Positions 33,542 to 45,381 of a stretch of DNA of 64,000 nucleotides are shown piece by piece. Origin of the DNA: Gnetum montanum (Eukaryota > Streptophyta > Gnetopsida > Gnetales > Gnetaceae). The position numbers were made by a program, and so were the translations under genes. The notes below the pieces were generated by a model. That model had not been told where the DNA came from. It saw nothing but the letters and a program-made list of their open reading frames with translations, and searched no databases. The first letter of the stretch is position 1. The number at the start of each line of letters is the position of its first letter. The DNA lies in NCBI GenBank assembly GCA_015680685.1, contig MNCI01018361.1:289559-353558 (forward strand), written 5' to 3'.

Positions 33542-35599
33542 TAATCACTAATTAGATTGTGCACAAGTTGCTCAAAAATGGGTCTCTTACACTTTCTCAG
33601 TTTAACTAAGTTATGTTGTTGGCACGGGCATTCCATTAAGTTGCCCGGAGTGTTGATTTATGGGCTAGAGCAAAAAACAACAAGGGTTAATTTTAGAGTT
33701 TTTAAAATAGTTGTATTCGTTTCTTCCCTTAGGGTTACGAAGTTTGAATTAACTAACTAATTAATTAATTAATTAATTATTTAGGCTTTACCCCCCCCCA
33801 ACAACTGAGAGCATACCTCCGGGTGCTCAAGAGGGTAAGGATCGGTAGATGTGGATGTGCGGTAGGATGGGTAAGTGCTTGGAAAAAGTTAGGCAGAAAA
33901 AATGGAAAAATCTCCCCCTAATTTGTTTGCAAAATGATAAGTTTTCATAGCGCAACAGGCGTATATATAGGGGTTGGACGCTGTGTCAACAAGACCGCGT
34001 ATACGCAGCCGTGTATATGCAGGGGGCTACGTATACGGGGCCCCGTATACGCAGGGGTATGCACTCGTTGACCAACATTAACCAGCCTGAAAAAAGCCTG
34101 AAATGATGAATTTGAAATGCCAAATTGGGGCGGTTGAAGCGCGGGAGAGGCTCGGTCATGGCTGAGGATAGGACGAAGGTAATCGGGGCTTGAAAAAGAA
34201 TAAAAAATAGGAGAATGTGACTTAAAAGAACTCTGCGGGGAAGAAATCGAGCGATGGGACCCTAAAAATAATCAACCACAAAATCTAAAGGATGGAATAC
34301 TTAACAAGAGAGACCATGAATATGCATGTGGGTCCTCCCCATAGCAGGCAATAGCCCTAGTAGCCCCTGCATATCCTCAACACTGGGGTCCGTGGGCCTC
34401 GGGGTCAAGAAATGGTGGTTTCCAATTAAGATGCCTACCCAAGAGATCCCACCAGGGCATGAGAAGCCCAAGGAAATCACGACAAACTCATAAAACATAA
34501 AATGGGCAGTGAGGTGAGTATGGAGAGAAATGGGTCCAGAGAGAGATGAGAGAATGGAGATTTTGATCGTCGGTCACATGAAACCCCGTGTGCAGTTGTG
34601 GTTAAGTGACCTGGGAGAACCTTTCCTGAGGTTAGACACAAAACCATCCACATACAGTGACATCATAGCAACAGATGAAGCCCTAGCCATCCCCTGAGTA
34701 GGTAGAAATGCACCTATAGAGAGCCACCACTCCAACAAACGTGAGAGGAAGAAAGCAAAATGGGACGAAGTTAGAGGGGATGAAGGAAGTCCCATAACTA
34801 GTGCTTGTGGCCCATGAGAGGCAGTCTAAGGGGTGTGCTTTGAATTCCCACATAGCGATGTCATGATTTTTTTTCGAGGAAACCACACCATGCAAAGACC
34901 CATGCGTGGTTGCATGCATTAATCCTCATGTTTATTTATTTATTTTTCGGTGAGGACCACACCATTTAAGGTCGAATTGCCAAGAAGGTTCTGTGGAGAG
35001 AAGAACGTGGAGTGGTATGAAATTCGTAAGGACACAACAGTAGCCTAGGGGACAAAAGAGAGCGATGAATGTTGCATTTCCCTTGAAGTCACACTTGATT
35101 CAAACCATTGGGTCATCCCTGAGTTTGGGAACTACACAAGTCACACATTAATTACAATGCTTTTAAGTGAAGGGGTTGCATGTTCTCAACAGAAGGAAAA
35201 CCATGGAGTGGATGAATACGTGGATGACGTGAGCTCACTACTAATTTTATGAGCTGAAAATAGATGTAAAGTCCAAGGACAACCATGCGAGGGAGGGAGC
35301 CAGATAATTGGGTGGACTATTACATTACCCATCTTAACAAAAACCATCTGTGCCAGAAACCTAATGACAATAAGACGATGGATTAGCGATTACGTGAAAA
35401 AATGAAATACACACAAAGAAATAGAAAATAAGTAAAGAAAGGAAAAACTTGATAAGAATTGGCAAACGTATGAATGATGTTAAAAAACAAAAAGTGTAAA
35501 ACAAAAAAGTGTAAAAAAAAAGTTACAAATAGTGAGGGGTGTAGTGGAATGGGTTAGCAGGGATGACGATCTCCCTCACGACTGGGTGGAAAGGAGGAG
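33542..35599 (-). other. Noncoding conserved block of Ath-3
   Basis: It contains T-rich repeats (35460-35530), AGTGTGACTTCAAGGGAA near 35085, the GGTGTGGT island near 34885, and GGGGAGGACCCAC at 34326-34341, in the same order as in Ath-1 and Ath-4. A TTAA run and a C run lie at about 33755-33798. No ORF is supported. Confidence 0.7.
33961..34085 (-). promoter_or_regulatory. Internal U3-like promoter upstream of the accessory ORF (Ath-3)
   Basis: On the minus strand a GTATAC array (GCGTATACGG, CCGTATACGTAG, TGCATATACACGGCTGCGTATACGCGG with a break) is followed by CTGTTGACACAG, a short spacer and TATA box CTATATATAC (33961-33970). The U3 of Ath-3 (46155-46265) has the same words in the same order: GCATATACAGGGCTGCGTATACGC, then TTTACACAGAG, then CTATAAATA. 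About 420 bp upstream of the accessory ORF. Confidence 0.68.
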
Positions 35600-35900
35600 A
35601 TGCAAAAAATGGAGCGAGGCTGTCCTAGTGATGATGAGGCAATATCCCTAGTTAGGTGGAGCCCATGGAAAGGTTTGAGTTCCAAGGGCTCGTGTTTGAA
35701 GCTCTCAGGGATGTGCAAATTTCCCCATTCACCATGGTCGTCAACAATGGACACTTGTTGATGAACCTCTTCCAAATCATCCAGCCTATCTATGTAGGCT
35801 CATACAAGCTGCTCAGGTGGTTCCATGCGCAATGTGCTACTAGCAGGATTAGCTATTAGCCACTGGCTGCCCTCTTGTTTTGTGGCTATTACGTATGTAC
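35600..35900 (-). pseudogene. Pol C-terminal remnant of Ath-3
   Basis: The minus strand ends with LELKPFHGLH...FCISSF, aligning with VQQTKPFHELR...FCISSF at the pol end of Ath-4 (59665-59760). It is followed by the same CAGTCGTGAGGGAGAT motif. Only the last part of the integrase C-terminal region remains. Its upstream part cannot be aligned. Confidence 0.6.
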
Positions 35901-37063
35901 TGACCTAAATTATCGGTGTAAGGTTGGAAGGGAAACAAACACCAAAAGATCATTGGATAGACACAGCTAACCCTGCCTTTGCCCGAGGGCAAGCTAGAAA
36001 AGTAAACGAAGATAGAGTGCCTTAGATGGTCTGCACGCAAATCAACCAAGGACTTCCCCGAGCGTAAACTACGACTTGCGCTGGGGTTATTGTAACTGAT
36101 GTCTTAAAATGTGAACAGTGTGCATAAAATGTAAATGGAAATATATGCAGTGTATTGCAAATGGAACGTAAACATGATCGTAAATAGAATATAAGACATA
36201 AAAAAAATGTGAACTAAATGTAAGCAAGCAGAATGTAAAGTAAATATAAAATAGACTAAACAGAAATAATGGTTGGTTGGCAAAACGAACTGAATTGTAT
36301 TACTTAGAAAAAGGTGTGCACCAGTCAAAGCATAGTTGCGCGTGTGTGGATGGTAAGTCAAACACCTAGCCCCGGGGTGATTTGACATGATGATGCAATG
36401 ATGTGATGATGTGATGATGTATGTGAGAAGTGCTTGGATGCCAGGAGTCAAGTGTGCCGAGCACCTAAGGATTGCTGGTTTTCTATATGTTCTTAGAATT
36501 ACCAATGTTTTCAATTGCCCACCTTTTAGTTTATGTGAATTAACAGGGTATTTATAGGGCTGGGCCAGACTCGGGTTCAGAACTCAAGAATGGAATCAAT
36601 AGCTGGGAGATGAGAAGAAAGCAGATCTCATTGCACGTGTCTAATGGACAGCTGTGCATGAGTTGGATGTGTGTCAGCAAGCTACGTTCTTGACCAGGTA
36701 CATTGCATTTTACAACTCGTGGGTTACTCAAGCCCATGGGAGTACATACAATTTAGATCATGAGGGCTTGACAAACCCACAAATGAAGAGTTACAATGAA
36801 ATGAACAACAAGAGAAATTTGACCCCAGCTTGCTTAACCATGGATCGACTACTCTAGGATGTCGAGATGTTGATTTGAGGCTGTTTGAGGCATCTTTTCT
36901 TTGCCAGGGCTCCCAGTGTGAATTTTTTGGGCTTCAGTGTGTCTTCAGCGTGCGTTTGAAGTGTTTTTGTGCAAGCGTGACCTGTAGTCACGCTGCAGTC
37001 ATGCTGGGCAGTCACACTGGGCATGACCTCAGCTTGACCTGAGCGTGAGTTGGGTAAAATGCA
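35901..37063 (-). repeat. Tat-1 3' LTR (element sense)
   Basis: 1163 bp, collinear with 43183-44395, including the GATGATGTGATGATG run near 36395 and the TATTTATAGGGCTGGG block near 36549. U3 holds AGCGTGACC words at 36975-37050. Confidence 0.88.
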
Positions 37064-38604
37064 ATTTTTAACACCAAATTTCAAAATTTTGAAGCCTATT
37101 TCTAAGTACAACTGCTGCCTTCCTATGTGTGATTTGGATTTGGAAATTTGAGCTTGAATGTGTTTGATTTGGAGTCATTTTGGGTAGGTCACATTGTCTA
37201 TTTTGGGTAGGTCACAATGTAGTCATGCTAGAGCGTGACCTAAAAAAACTTTCAATTTTTGACACTGGACGCTGGAATTTCAGCACTGGACTATTGACCT
37301 AATTTTGACGCTGTTAGGAGTTGATTACGTTGAGAGTGAGCAAACTGCCTTAGTCAAATTTTGCTTCTTGGAACTTCAAAAGGTGCTAGGCCGAAATTAG
37401 TAGTGTTTCATTGGTCCTTCTTTGTTGACGTTTAGAGGAATCCACCCGAGAGGCATCGACAAAGAAGTGAAAAACACCATGAACAACCAAGTACTAAGAA
37501 TTTTCCATCTGCCCTTGGCTAGATGTCATCGCTCAGTTTTTGAAATTACATGGGATCAAGGGAATGTGGTTCAAGATGCAAGGGATTAGTTGTAATCGAG
37601 GAAGTTGGAAGGTTGTCAAGGGTTATAATTGCTGTTGGAATTGTGGGAGAGGAATGCTCTCGTGTGAACAAGTTATGTCATTGGTCCTTGTCAATAGCCG
37701 GGTTTTTCAGTAGACTCGGAACCAAGACATAGGAGGTGCGTTCTTTAGAGAAACAGAACTCTTATAGAGTATTTGTGGGGCCCATTATAAATAGCCAAAG
37801 TTGCGTAATGATGTGCAATATGGTCTCTTTAAGTCACAAGTGTAGTTGTTTTCCAAGATAATTACCTTTTTGCGTGGGGCTTGTATGAGAATAGCCAATA
37901 GTCTTTTGTTTATGATGTCAACAGGGTCATGAAGGCCTTTTTCGTGCATTTTGCTCTTTGACCTTTTGTTCTTTTTCTTTTTGGTTTGTTTCTTATTTTC
38001 TTTTGTTTTTGCTTTATTTTGTTTTTTCTTTTCCTTTTACTCTTCTTTTTCTCTTAGGTCCTTTTGAAAGAGCTTGCTTTTTTGTCGTGCTCATGTTTGA
38101 GAGCTTGCATTTTACATCATGCATTATATACTGTGTTTTGCATTGCAACTGCTTGGAGAGTCATAGTATGCAACAATGTATCAAGAGTGTTGAGCTAAGT
38201 GGAATGTATCCAGGGTTACAATTGAATGGGGTATGGGGATATGATGGGAAAATAGGGAATGTATCAAGAGTCGGGAATGTACTAATGAACGGATTGATTA
38301 ACCCAGTTATGTGCGTCCGGGAGAATGTGATACCTTGTTGTCACGATGAAGTGCATCTATGCACGAACGCCTCAGGAGTGTTATCCTGCAAACACAACTC
38401 AAAGAAGACAAGAAAAACATAAATGAATCGGTTAACTAAGCAATTTAAACAAGGAGATGGAGCCACCTGGTGCAATTTTTAAAGCAAATAGAGTTGTGAA
38501 CAACATCAGCTTCATTAGTGTCCATGAGACAAATAATGCAGCAAGTCTTTGTGGAACATGTACAACCAATTGCAGCAACACATCTTTTCAAGTTTTTGCC
38601 TAGT
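37064..38604. other. Tat-1 3' untranslated region, no gene
   Basis: Between the 3' LTR and the repeat array. It contains a T-rich run at 37965-38060 (purine-rich on the coding strand) whose 154-codon plus-strand frame is compositional. No RT or integrase motifs occur in either direction. Confidence 0.5.
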
Positions 38605-38985
38605 CGTCGATGATGTTGCTAGTTTATAGTCTTAGCGGACTGTTATGGGTTAATTTTACATCATAACCCCTTGGACGGTGCCAGTTTAGTGTCATAGTAG
38701 ATGGTGCATTGCTAGTTTGTAGTCATAGTGGACTATGAAGAGGCAAAATAGTTTATAGTCTTAGTGGACTTTGGATGCTAGTTTCACGTCATGGTGGACA
38801 TATGTGGCAGTTTAGCATCATACCGGACAGAGCTCTGTGGTGTCGATTTATTGTCATGACTCCAGGAAATTCTATGGTATCAATTTTAAGTCATGATGCC
38901 AGGACTGTTATGTGGTGCTAGTTTCAAGTCATGGCTCAAGGACGAGTTGTGCCAGTTTATAGTCATAGCAGACTGTCTGTGCTTA
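38605..38985. repeat. Degenerate repeat array in the Tat-1 3' region
   Basis: About eleven copies of a roughly 22-bp word, GCTAGTTTATAGTCATAGTGGAC and variants, at irregular 30-45 bp spacing. Further copies at 39165-39235 and 40265-40330. Confidence 0.8.
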
Positions 38986-39349
38986 CCTTGCTTGTGTAAG
39001 GTGTGATGCTGCATGCATGGTCATGCTGTGTGCCTACAAGATCCTTCAAAAATCAACTAGGAAGAAAAAAACATTAAGCAACACTTGTCGTGAACAGAGT
39101 TAAAATGGATGAATGAAAGGAAAGCAGTGCAAAAAGTGATAGTTTTAGGCCGTTCCAGGCCGTAAGCTAGTTTAAGGCCTTTTCGGGCCTTTGTTAGTTT
39201 AACATCATTTCAGGCATAACGTCATTTCGGACAGAGGTTGTGAAGGGCTATTTGGTGGATGGGGCATTTTTTCCATGTATGATGGTCTCCCTCCCTTTGT
39301 GGGGGAAGTGGAGTTCTTGGTGGATGGGAGATGACACTACACATGCCCT

Positions 39350-39670
39350 AGCTAGCCAGGGGCATCCTAGGATCATGTTGTAGTCTGGCATCTTGTCGAC
39401 GACTGTAAAGTTTGCAAACATGGGATGCTGGCCTCCTATCGTGAAGGCGATGTGGATTGTGCCTTTAATGGCTGTGCATGCTCCATCGAAGGAGTTTAGA
39501 GACTCGATTTTGGTCAGTTGAATGTTGTGCGTTAGGCCTAGTCATTTGACGACAGAGTGTGTGATGATGTTTTTTGTCATGCCATCATCGATGTGTACTC
39601 TACGCACAATGTATTTTCTGATGCTTACACTAGTGTTCAACGGTGCATGTGTGACCTCCTTTTATTTAGG
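39350..39670 (-). pseudogene. Tat-1 protease, decayed
   Basis: The minus strand reads VHIDDGMTKNIITHSV with the active site as D-D-G (39581-39589), then SFDGACTAIKGTI, FANFTVVDKMPDYNMILG and PWLARA. This is the retropepsin-like fold of Tat elements, which often vary the second active-site residue. Tat-2 has the same DDG (HFDDGATINVIS). Confidence 0.75.
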
Positions 39671-39889
39671 GTTGATCTTGACATCATTGTTGTGGAAGGT
39701 TAGAGTCGTTGTGTTTGTGTCTTGTTGTGTAGGAGGTAACATCATTGCACAAATAGATGCCTCATCTGTAGGGATATCCTTCGTAACAGGAATGGAGGCT
39801 AAGATCTGGGCTAATGCTTGATAGTGGGCAGATGAGGTCATGACTAGGTTGTACAAGCTCAACGTTGTTTTCTTTTTCTTGAGTGTTCA

Positions 39890-42327
39890 TTTTGCCTGGG
39901 TTAGTGCAGCTATGAAGTCTTTGTCATTAGTCATTGTGCTGGCCTTGATTTCCTCCATGTGGTTTGAGAGATAGGTTTCTTGTGGGGGGGACTCAGGCTT
40001 GGTTTGCTCGACTTGTTTGGGGGTAGGGGTCCTAGTGTTCAGTTGTTGTTTGCTGGTTGTGGCCTTTGCTTTGACCATGGGGGTTGCGAGGTGCTCGTTT
40101 GTCCTCTTGCGTTGCCATTTGTTGGACCTACTCGATTTGCTAGTGGGGTTAACTCTCGAGGGAGGAGGGATTGAGATGTTGCTCATTATTGGGTTTCAGG
40201 TAGGTGAGGAGCCATCACGTTGTGGCACCTCGATGAAGAAAGGTTTTTTAGTGGTTTTTGCTGCTGCGTCATGTCATTTTAACGTCTTAGCAGATGAGTC
40301 ATGCCAGTTTAACATCTTAGCAGACGATTGTTGTGGATCCTTGGCCACGAAAGGTGTTGTGGGTGCCCGAGGTGGCACTTTGATAACAAAGGGAGGCCTC
40401 TTGTTTGTGGAGGCTAAGGGAATCCTTACCTTGTTAGGAGGCACATGGATCACGAAAGGTTGTTGCATAGGTTTGGGCTTACTACCTATGCTAATTGAGT
40501 TTATGGCATAGGAGGCATCGTCTGTGTTAGGTTGACTTGCCATGTCAATTGCTATTTAGCCTTGTTCTATCATTCTCTGCAGGTCATCTTGCAAGGCATG
40601 ACAGTTCTCTTTGCTGTGACCAACCATTTGATGGTAATGACAGTATTGGTCTAATTTAAAATGTTTCGGGACTGGGGGCTCATTTGGTACTGCTAATGTG
40701 GGGTTCCTTAGTAGTTCACAGTACCTATCTTGTTTTTGATCTCCGACACATGTTTATGTTGGATTTGCCCATCTTTCAAGAGTTGCTCCAATAGTTGAGA
40801 GGGTTGCATCGATAATGGTGTATACTTTGAGTGGTCCTTGCGCTGAAGGTTGGGCCTTGGGGTGGCCCCTACCGATGTAGGTGAGTTGATGCCAAAGTTG
40901 GTGGCTTTGTCAGTTGGGGCTTTGGATTGTTTAGTTGTTGGGCCCCAGTTGGTTGCTTTTGTGCTTGTGGCCACCATTGCTACTGTTATGTTGGATTTAT
41001 TCTTATCCTTCCTCATGTGTTGGCTTCTAAAGGCCAAGTAAGCTGGGTCATTACTTGTTCATGCCACTTCTTCTATGTCTTTGATTTATGCGAATGCTTG
41101 ACTCAAGATACGAGTACTCAAATAATAAAGTTTTGACTTAATGAAGTCATTCACAAATGCCTTAAAGATGGTAAGTAGATATTTTTCAGGGATGGCCTCA
41201 TGAAGTTCGTTAAGGGCTATGCTCCACCTTTGGATGAATTTTTGTGTTGGTTCTAATGGCGCCTATTTGATCTAAATCAAGCTATCCAATGTGGCTTCAG
41301 GCTTTAGATTGTCTTTAAAATAGGTGACAAACTGATGTAGCAAATCTTCTAGGGAGGATATGGAATTACGGGGTAAATCTTGGTACCAGTCTAAGGCTTT
41401 TTCCATTAAGGACATAGCAAATATACGCAGAATTACATGGGGCTAGGCCTGAAGCAGTAGAAATTCTAGTCGAAATGTCACTATATGGGTGTTTGGATCT
41501 CCCTCTCCATTGTATTTGGTTAGTTGAGGTAGTGAGATTTCCTTTGGCAAGGTTAATGGTGGAACTGAAGGGTAGATTGGGTCATCTTGGTAGAAGTCCA
41601 ACATCTTAATTTCCTCAGTGTTTGTGGTTTTAAGGTGCTTTAACTCCTTAGCTAATGAGTGCATCATGTTCTTTGTGTTTGTCCACTCTTGGGCAGTAGG
41701 CAGACTAGCGGGTTGAATGGATTGCAGTTGATAGTAATTCGATTGTTGCATTGTTTGTGGAAAGAGAGGCTATTGGATTGTTGGTTGTTGTGGTGGAGCA
41801 ACATTCAAAGATGGGATCACAGGGTGTGGTGCATTGTAGTAAGTGGGTTGGTGTTGCTGGATAGTTCGTGGAACCCACTGCCCAACCACAGGTTGTGAGG
41901 TGACACCTTGAACATGTTGTGGTGAAGTAGTTAGAGGTGCTCCATGGATTTGTACTTGTGGTATGTAATGGTCGGACATGGAAGTTGGTATGATCGATGG
42001 CATCCCAATCACTTGAGGTTGAAAGGTTGACCCTGCATTAGTTTGGAAAGGAGGTTGTTGGGTTTGTATTTGTAGAGGTATAATGGAAGTGGATGTGTTA
42101 GATTGGACGTTGAACTTGGAGAAGATGGGAATAGGAGTGGGTACTTCCTATAGAGAAGATGGTGGTGGAAGTATAGTCTCTTCCAGGAAAGGTTGAAATA
42201 ATGGGTTTGTATGGGCATGGGGGCTAATGGTATGGTATGAATCCCCATGTTCAGATTGGGTGGCAAAGTCATCTTCCTCATCTTGAGGCTCTATCAGAGG
42301 TGGTTGTAAGACTTGACTCCTTGCCAT
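39890..42327 (-). pseudogene. Tat-1 gag, decayed
   Basis: It starts MARSQVLQPP at 42327 (minus), followed by a P/Q-rich stretch, the capsid-like domain (about 41000-41560) with LPQLTKYNGEGDPNTH, KALDWYQDLP and LEPTQKFIQRW, and a zinc-knuckle-like CHYHQMVGHSKENC at about 40610-40650. It then has a long low-complexity linker. Interrupted by several stops. Strong block-by-block match to Tat-2 gag (51.8-53.2 kb). Confidence 0.82.
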
Positions 42328-42729
42328 GAGAAGCTAAGATATGAGTAAATGATGGTGTTTGGAAAGGGGAATTATGTCAAATGCCAAGGGAGTGAACTCA
42401 TGACCTCTCTTTTAGACAAGTTCATAGTTTTTTTTTGCTTCTATTTCTACGTAATCGATAGGCAAGTTGGCTTGGATCTTGACACAGATGAAATTATACT
42501 ATTCAGGTGCAAGACTCGCATAAGTAGGGCCTTTGCCCTATAGCCTTAGTGACTGGTGTGTAGGGCCTTGGGGATTTATCTATTTAATGATGGTTATGGA
42601 TTCCGTGGCAGTCACAGGGTTCGAGGTTTCAGCCCCAAAGTTAGAGATCGACAATGTTACTAGGTTAATTTGGGAGGATTCCATGATGAACATGAGTAGA
42701 CTAGGCTAGATGAGTTGAATTACAAACAA

Positions 42730-43080
42730 TCACAGTGTGACCAATGTGACCAAACCATAGTGTGACCAACGGGGAGTAAGCTCAGCGTGACCAACAGGGA
42801 GCAAGTTGTAGTGTGAGCAACTGCGACAAGCTCAGTGTGACCAACAGGGAGCAAGCTCAGCATGACCAACAGGGAGCAAGTTGCAGCGTGAGCAATTGCG
42901 ACAAGCTCAGCGTGACCAACAGGGAGCAAGATCAGTGTGACCAATAGGGGCAACCTCAGCGTGACTAACAGGAGTAAGCTCAGCGTGACCAATGGGGAGC
43001 AAGCTCAACGTGACCAATGGGGAGCAATCTTAGCATGACCAATAGGGAGCAAGTTGCAACATGAGCAAATATGACAAGGA
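42730..43080 (-). repeat. 25-bp tandem array in the Tat-1 leader
   Basis: More than ten imperfect units of AGCGTGACCAACAGGGAGCAAGCTC (plus-strand sense). Two or three longer units have a TTGCAGCGTGAGCAATTGCG insert, giving a simple higher-order pattern. The core AGCGTGACC is also the word iterated in the element's U3. Confidence 0.9.
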
Positions 43081-43182
43081 GACTCATAGGGACAAGATGA
43101 AAATTTTTTGACATGTAGTGTGATTGACATTTTAACAAACAACAAGCAAGTTGGCCCTCCTTGTAATGCCAGTTTACTATAT

Positions 43183-44395
43183 TGACCTAAATCATCGGTG
43201 TAAGGCTGGAAGGGAAACAAACACTGACAGATCATTTGACAGACACAGCTGACCTTGCCTTCGCCCGAGGGCAAGCTGGAAAAGTAAACGAAGATAGAGT
43301 GCCTTGGATGGTCTACATGCAAATTAACCAAGGACTTCCCTGAGCATAAACTACGTCTTACACTGGGGTTATCATAACTGATGTCTTAAAATGTGAACAA
43401 TGTACATAAAATATAAACGAAAATATATGCAGTGTATTGCAAATGGAACATAAACAGGATCATAAACAGAATATAAGCTGTAAACAAAACATGAACTAAA
43501 TGTAAGCAAGCAGAACGTAAACAGAATGTAAACTAAATATAAAACAGACTAAACAGAAATAATGGTTGGTTGGCAAAACGAACTGAATTGTATTGCTTAA
43601 AAAAAGAAGTGCACCAGTCAAAGCGTAGTTGCACATGTGTGGATGACAAGTCAAACGCCTAGCCCCGGGGTGATTTGACACGATGATGCAATGATGTGAT
43701 GATGTGATGATGTATGTGAGAAGTGCTTGGATGCTAGGAGTCAAGTGTGTCGAGCGCCGAAGGATTGCTAGTTTTTTGTATGTTCTTAGAATTACCAATG
43801 TCTCCAATTGTCCACCTTTTAGTTTATGTGAATTGATAGGGTATTTATAGGGCTGGGTCAGACTCAAGTTCAGAACTCAAGAATGGAATCAACAGCTGGG
43901 AGGTGAGAAGAAAGCGGATCTTGTGCCACGTGTCCAATGGATAGCTATGCATGAGTTGGATGTGTGTTGGCAAGCTAGGTTCTTGACCAGGTACATTGCA
44001 TTTTACAACTCGTGGGTTACTCAAGCCCATGGGAGTACATAAAATTTAGATCGTGAGGGCTTGACAAACCCACAAATGAAGAGTTACAATGAAATGAACA
44101 ATAAGAGAAATTTAACTCAATTGGCTTGACCATGGATCGACTACTCTAGGATGTCACGATGTCGATTTGAGGCTGTTTGAGGCATCTCTACTCTACCAGG
44201 GCTCCCAGCGTGAATTTTTTGGGCTTCAGTGTGTCTTTAGCATGTGTTTGAAGTGTTTTTGTGCCAGCGTGACTGGTAGTCACGTTGCAGTCATGCTAGA
44301 TAGTCACACTGGGTGTGACCTGAGCGTGAGTCACACTGGGTAGTCACGCTGGGCATGACCTCAGCGTGGCCTGAGCGTGAGTCGGGTAAAATGCA
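43183..44395 (-). repeat. Tat-1 5' LTR (element sense)
   Basis: 1213 bp, about 50 bp longer than its partner. The difference lies in the U3 start (44270-44390), where repeated CAGCGTGACTACCCAG-type words have an extra copy. Confidence 0.88.
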
Positions 44396-45215
44396 TGCTC
44401 TGAGTATCCAACAATGGCTCATCTGAGTCATAGTCCTGCTGAGGACCATGATGTCTATGATGATTCCAGTTGCCCCTTCTTTCATGTCGGTGAGCATTGA
44501 GTGATTGGTCATGCGTTTCCTCACGTTGTCCCTTCCGAACCTTTTTACCACCATCTTTTCACCCTTTTCTACCTTGGTTACGATCTGAGCCTGAGCTGGA
44601 TGAAGGTGTAGGAGAGCGAGAGGATGGAGAAGAAGGAGAGGTATTGCCACTGCTTCGATGTCAATCTTCCCCTCTACCCTTATGATGGCCTTAATCATCC
44701 TGCCCATCTTTGCTATGTGACCCTCCATCCCCTTGAGGATCTTGGTCACTTAGAGGCTTGTTCTGAATGATGGCCTGGAGGATCTGCTGCCCCAGGGGAA
44801 GTTCAGTCGAATGGGTATTATGAAAGAAAGGATCCCCATCATCTTGCAGCCCTTGCGAGAATAAGGGGTTATTGAATTATTTTCCCTTCAAGTGTTCATA
44901 TCTGTCTACCTACTGTTGGTCTTGTGCTCATTGAGCCTCAGTGGGATGATAGTCCTGGTAGTCATGATCCTCCATGACATACTCCACTCCATGGTCCTAG
45001 ATGATGCTTAGTCTGCCAAGATTGTGAAATAGCATCGCAGGAGCCGATCGGTTGGGTGGTAGTACGATGTTGCCCTCCATGTTCTGCCATAGTAGATGCT
45101 CATCCTAATGTAGGATGAAAGTGAAGTTAGGGACATAATCATTGGGATGCTTGTACACCACCTAACAGTCTTGTGGCACTGGTGGGTTGGATACCTCTCT
45201 CCTATGAGAAGACAT
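44396..45215 (-). pseudogene. Ath-3 gag N-terminus, cut off by Tat-1
   Basis: It starts MSSHRRE at 45215 (minus). It shares GNIVLPP and DYHPTEAQ blocks with Ath-1, then a Ser/Arg/Gly-rich segment (about 44470-44680) like the SR-rich part of Ath-1 gag. The reading stops at the Tat-1 LTR at 44395. The capsid domain that follows in Ath-1 is not found on the other side of Tat-1. Confidence 0.75.
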
Positions 45216-45362
45216 ATTGGACATTAGATGGTCCATGTAATCGGTGTACCTTACTATTTACTTTAATCTGCCTAGCATGCGTAAATGTTTCTATCCTAGG
45301 TCCGTTCCAACAACTTGAGTGATAATTTCACTAAGGTTAGATGATGCATGTAAGAGTAACAG

Positions 45363-45380
45363 TCCCTGGCAACGACACCA
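45363..45380 (-). other. Primer-binding site of Ath-3, tRNA-Asp type
   Basis: The minus strand reads TGGTGTCGTTGCCAGGGA one base after the LTR. Only three positions differ from the tRNA-Asp complement TGGCGCCGTTGCCGGGGA, the best match in the window. Confidence 0.88.
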
Positions 45381-45381
45381 A

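Larger units (their letters stand above)
35901..44395 (-). mobile_element. Tat-1: Tat-like Ty3 element with gag and protease only, nested in Ath-3
   Basis: An 8495-bp element with LTRs at 43183-44395 (5' in element sense) and 35901-37063 (3'), starting TGCATTTTACCC and ending TTAGGTCA on the minus strand. Gag and protease match Tat-2 in this window. No RT, RNase H or integrase is found. The flanking five bases (GAGCA and GTACA on the minus strand) do not form a clean duplication, and the Ath-3 gag that should continue on the far side is absent, so a deletion probably joined one end. Confidence 0.85.

Noticed and set aside
36390-36425. GATGATGTGATGATG run as a possible regulatory repeat
   Set aside because: A simple repeat present in both Tat-1 LTRs, with no further signal.
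37958-38422. 154-codon plus-strand frame with a hydrophobic start
   Set aside because: The start is a T-rich tract opposite the Tat-1 coding strand, with no conserved counterpart in Tat-2. Judged compositional.
39522-41136. Plus-strand frames of 60-170 codons across Tat-1
   Set aside because: They overlap gag and protease read on the minus strand, which have domain support.
43140-43182. Possible Tat-1 primer site: TGGCATTACAAGG on the minus strand, eleven bases after the LTR
   Set aside because: The offset is larger than usual and I could not match it to a tRNA 3' end, so it was not annotated.
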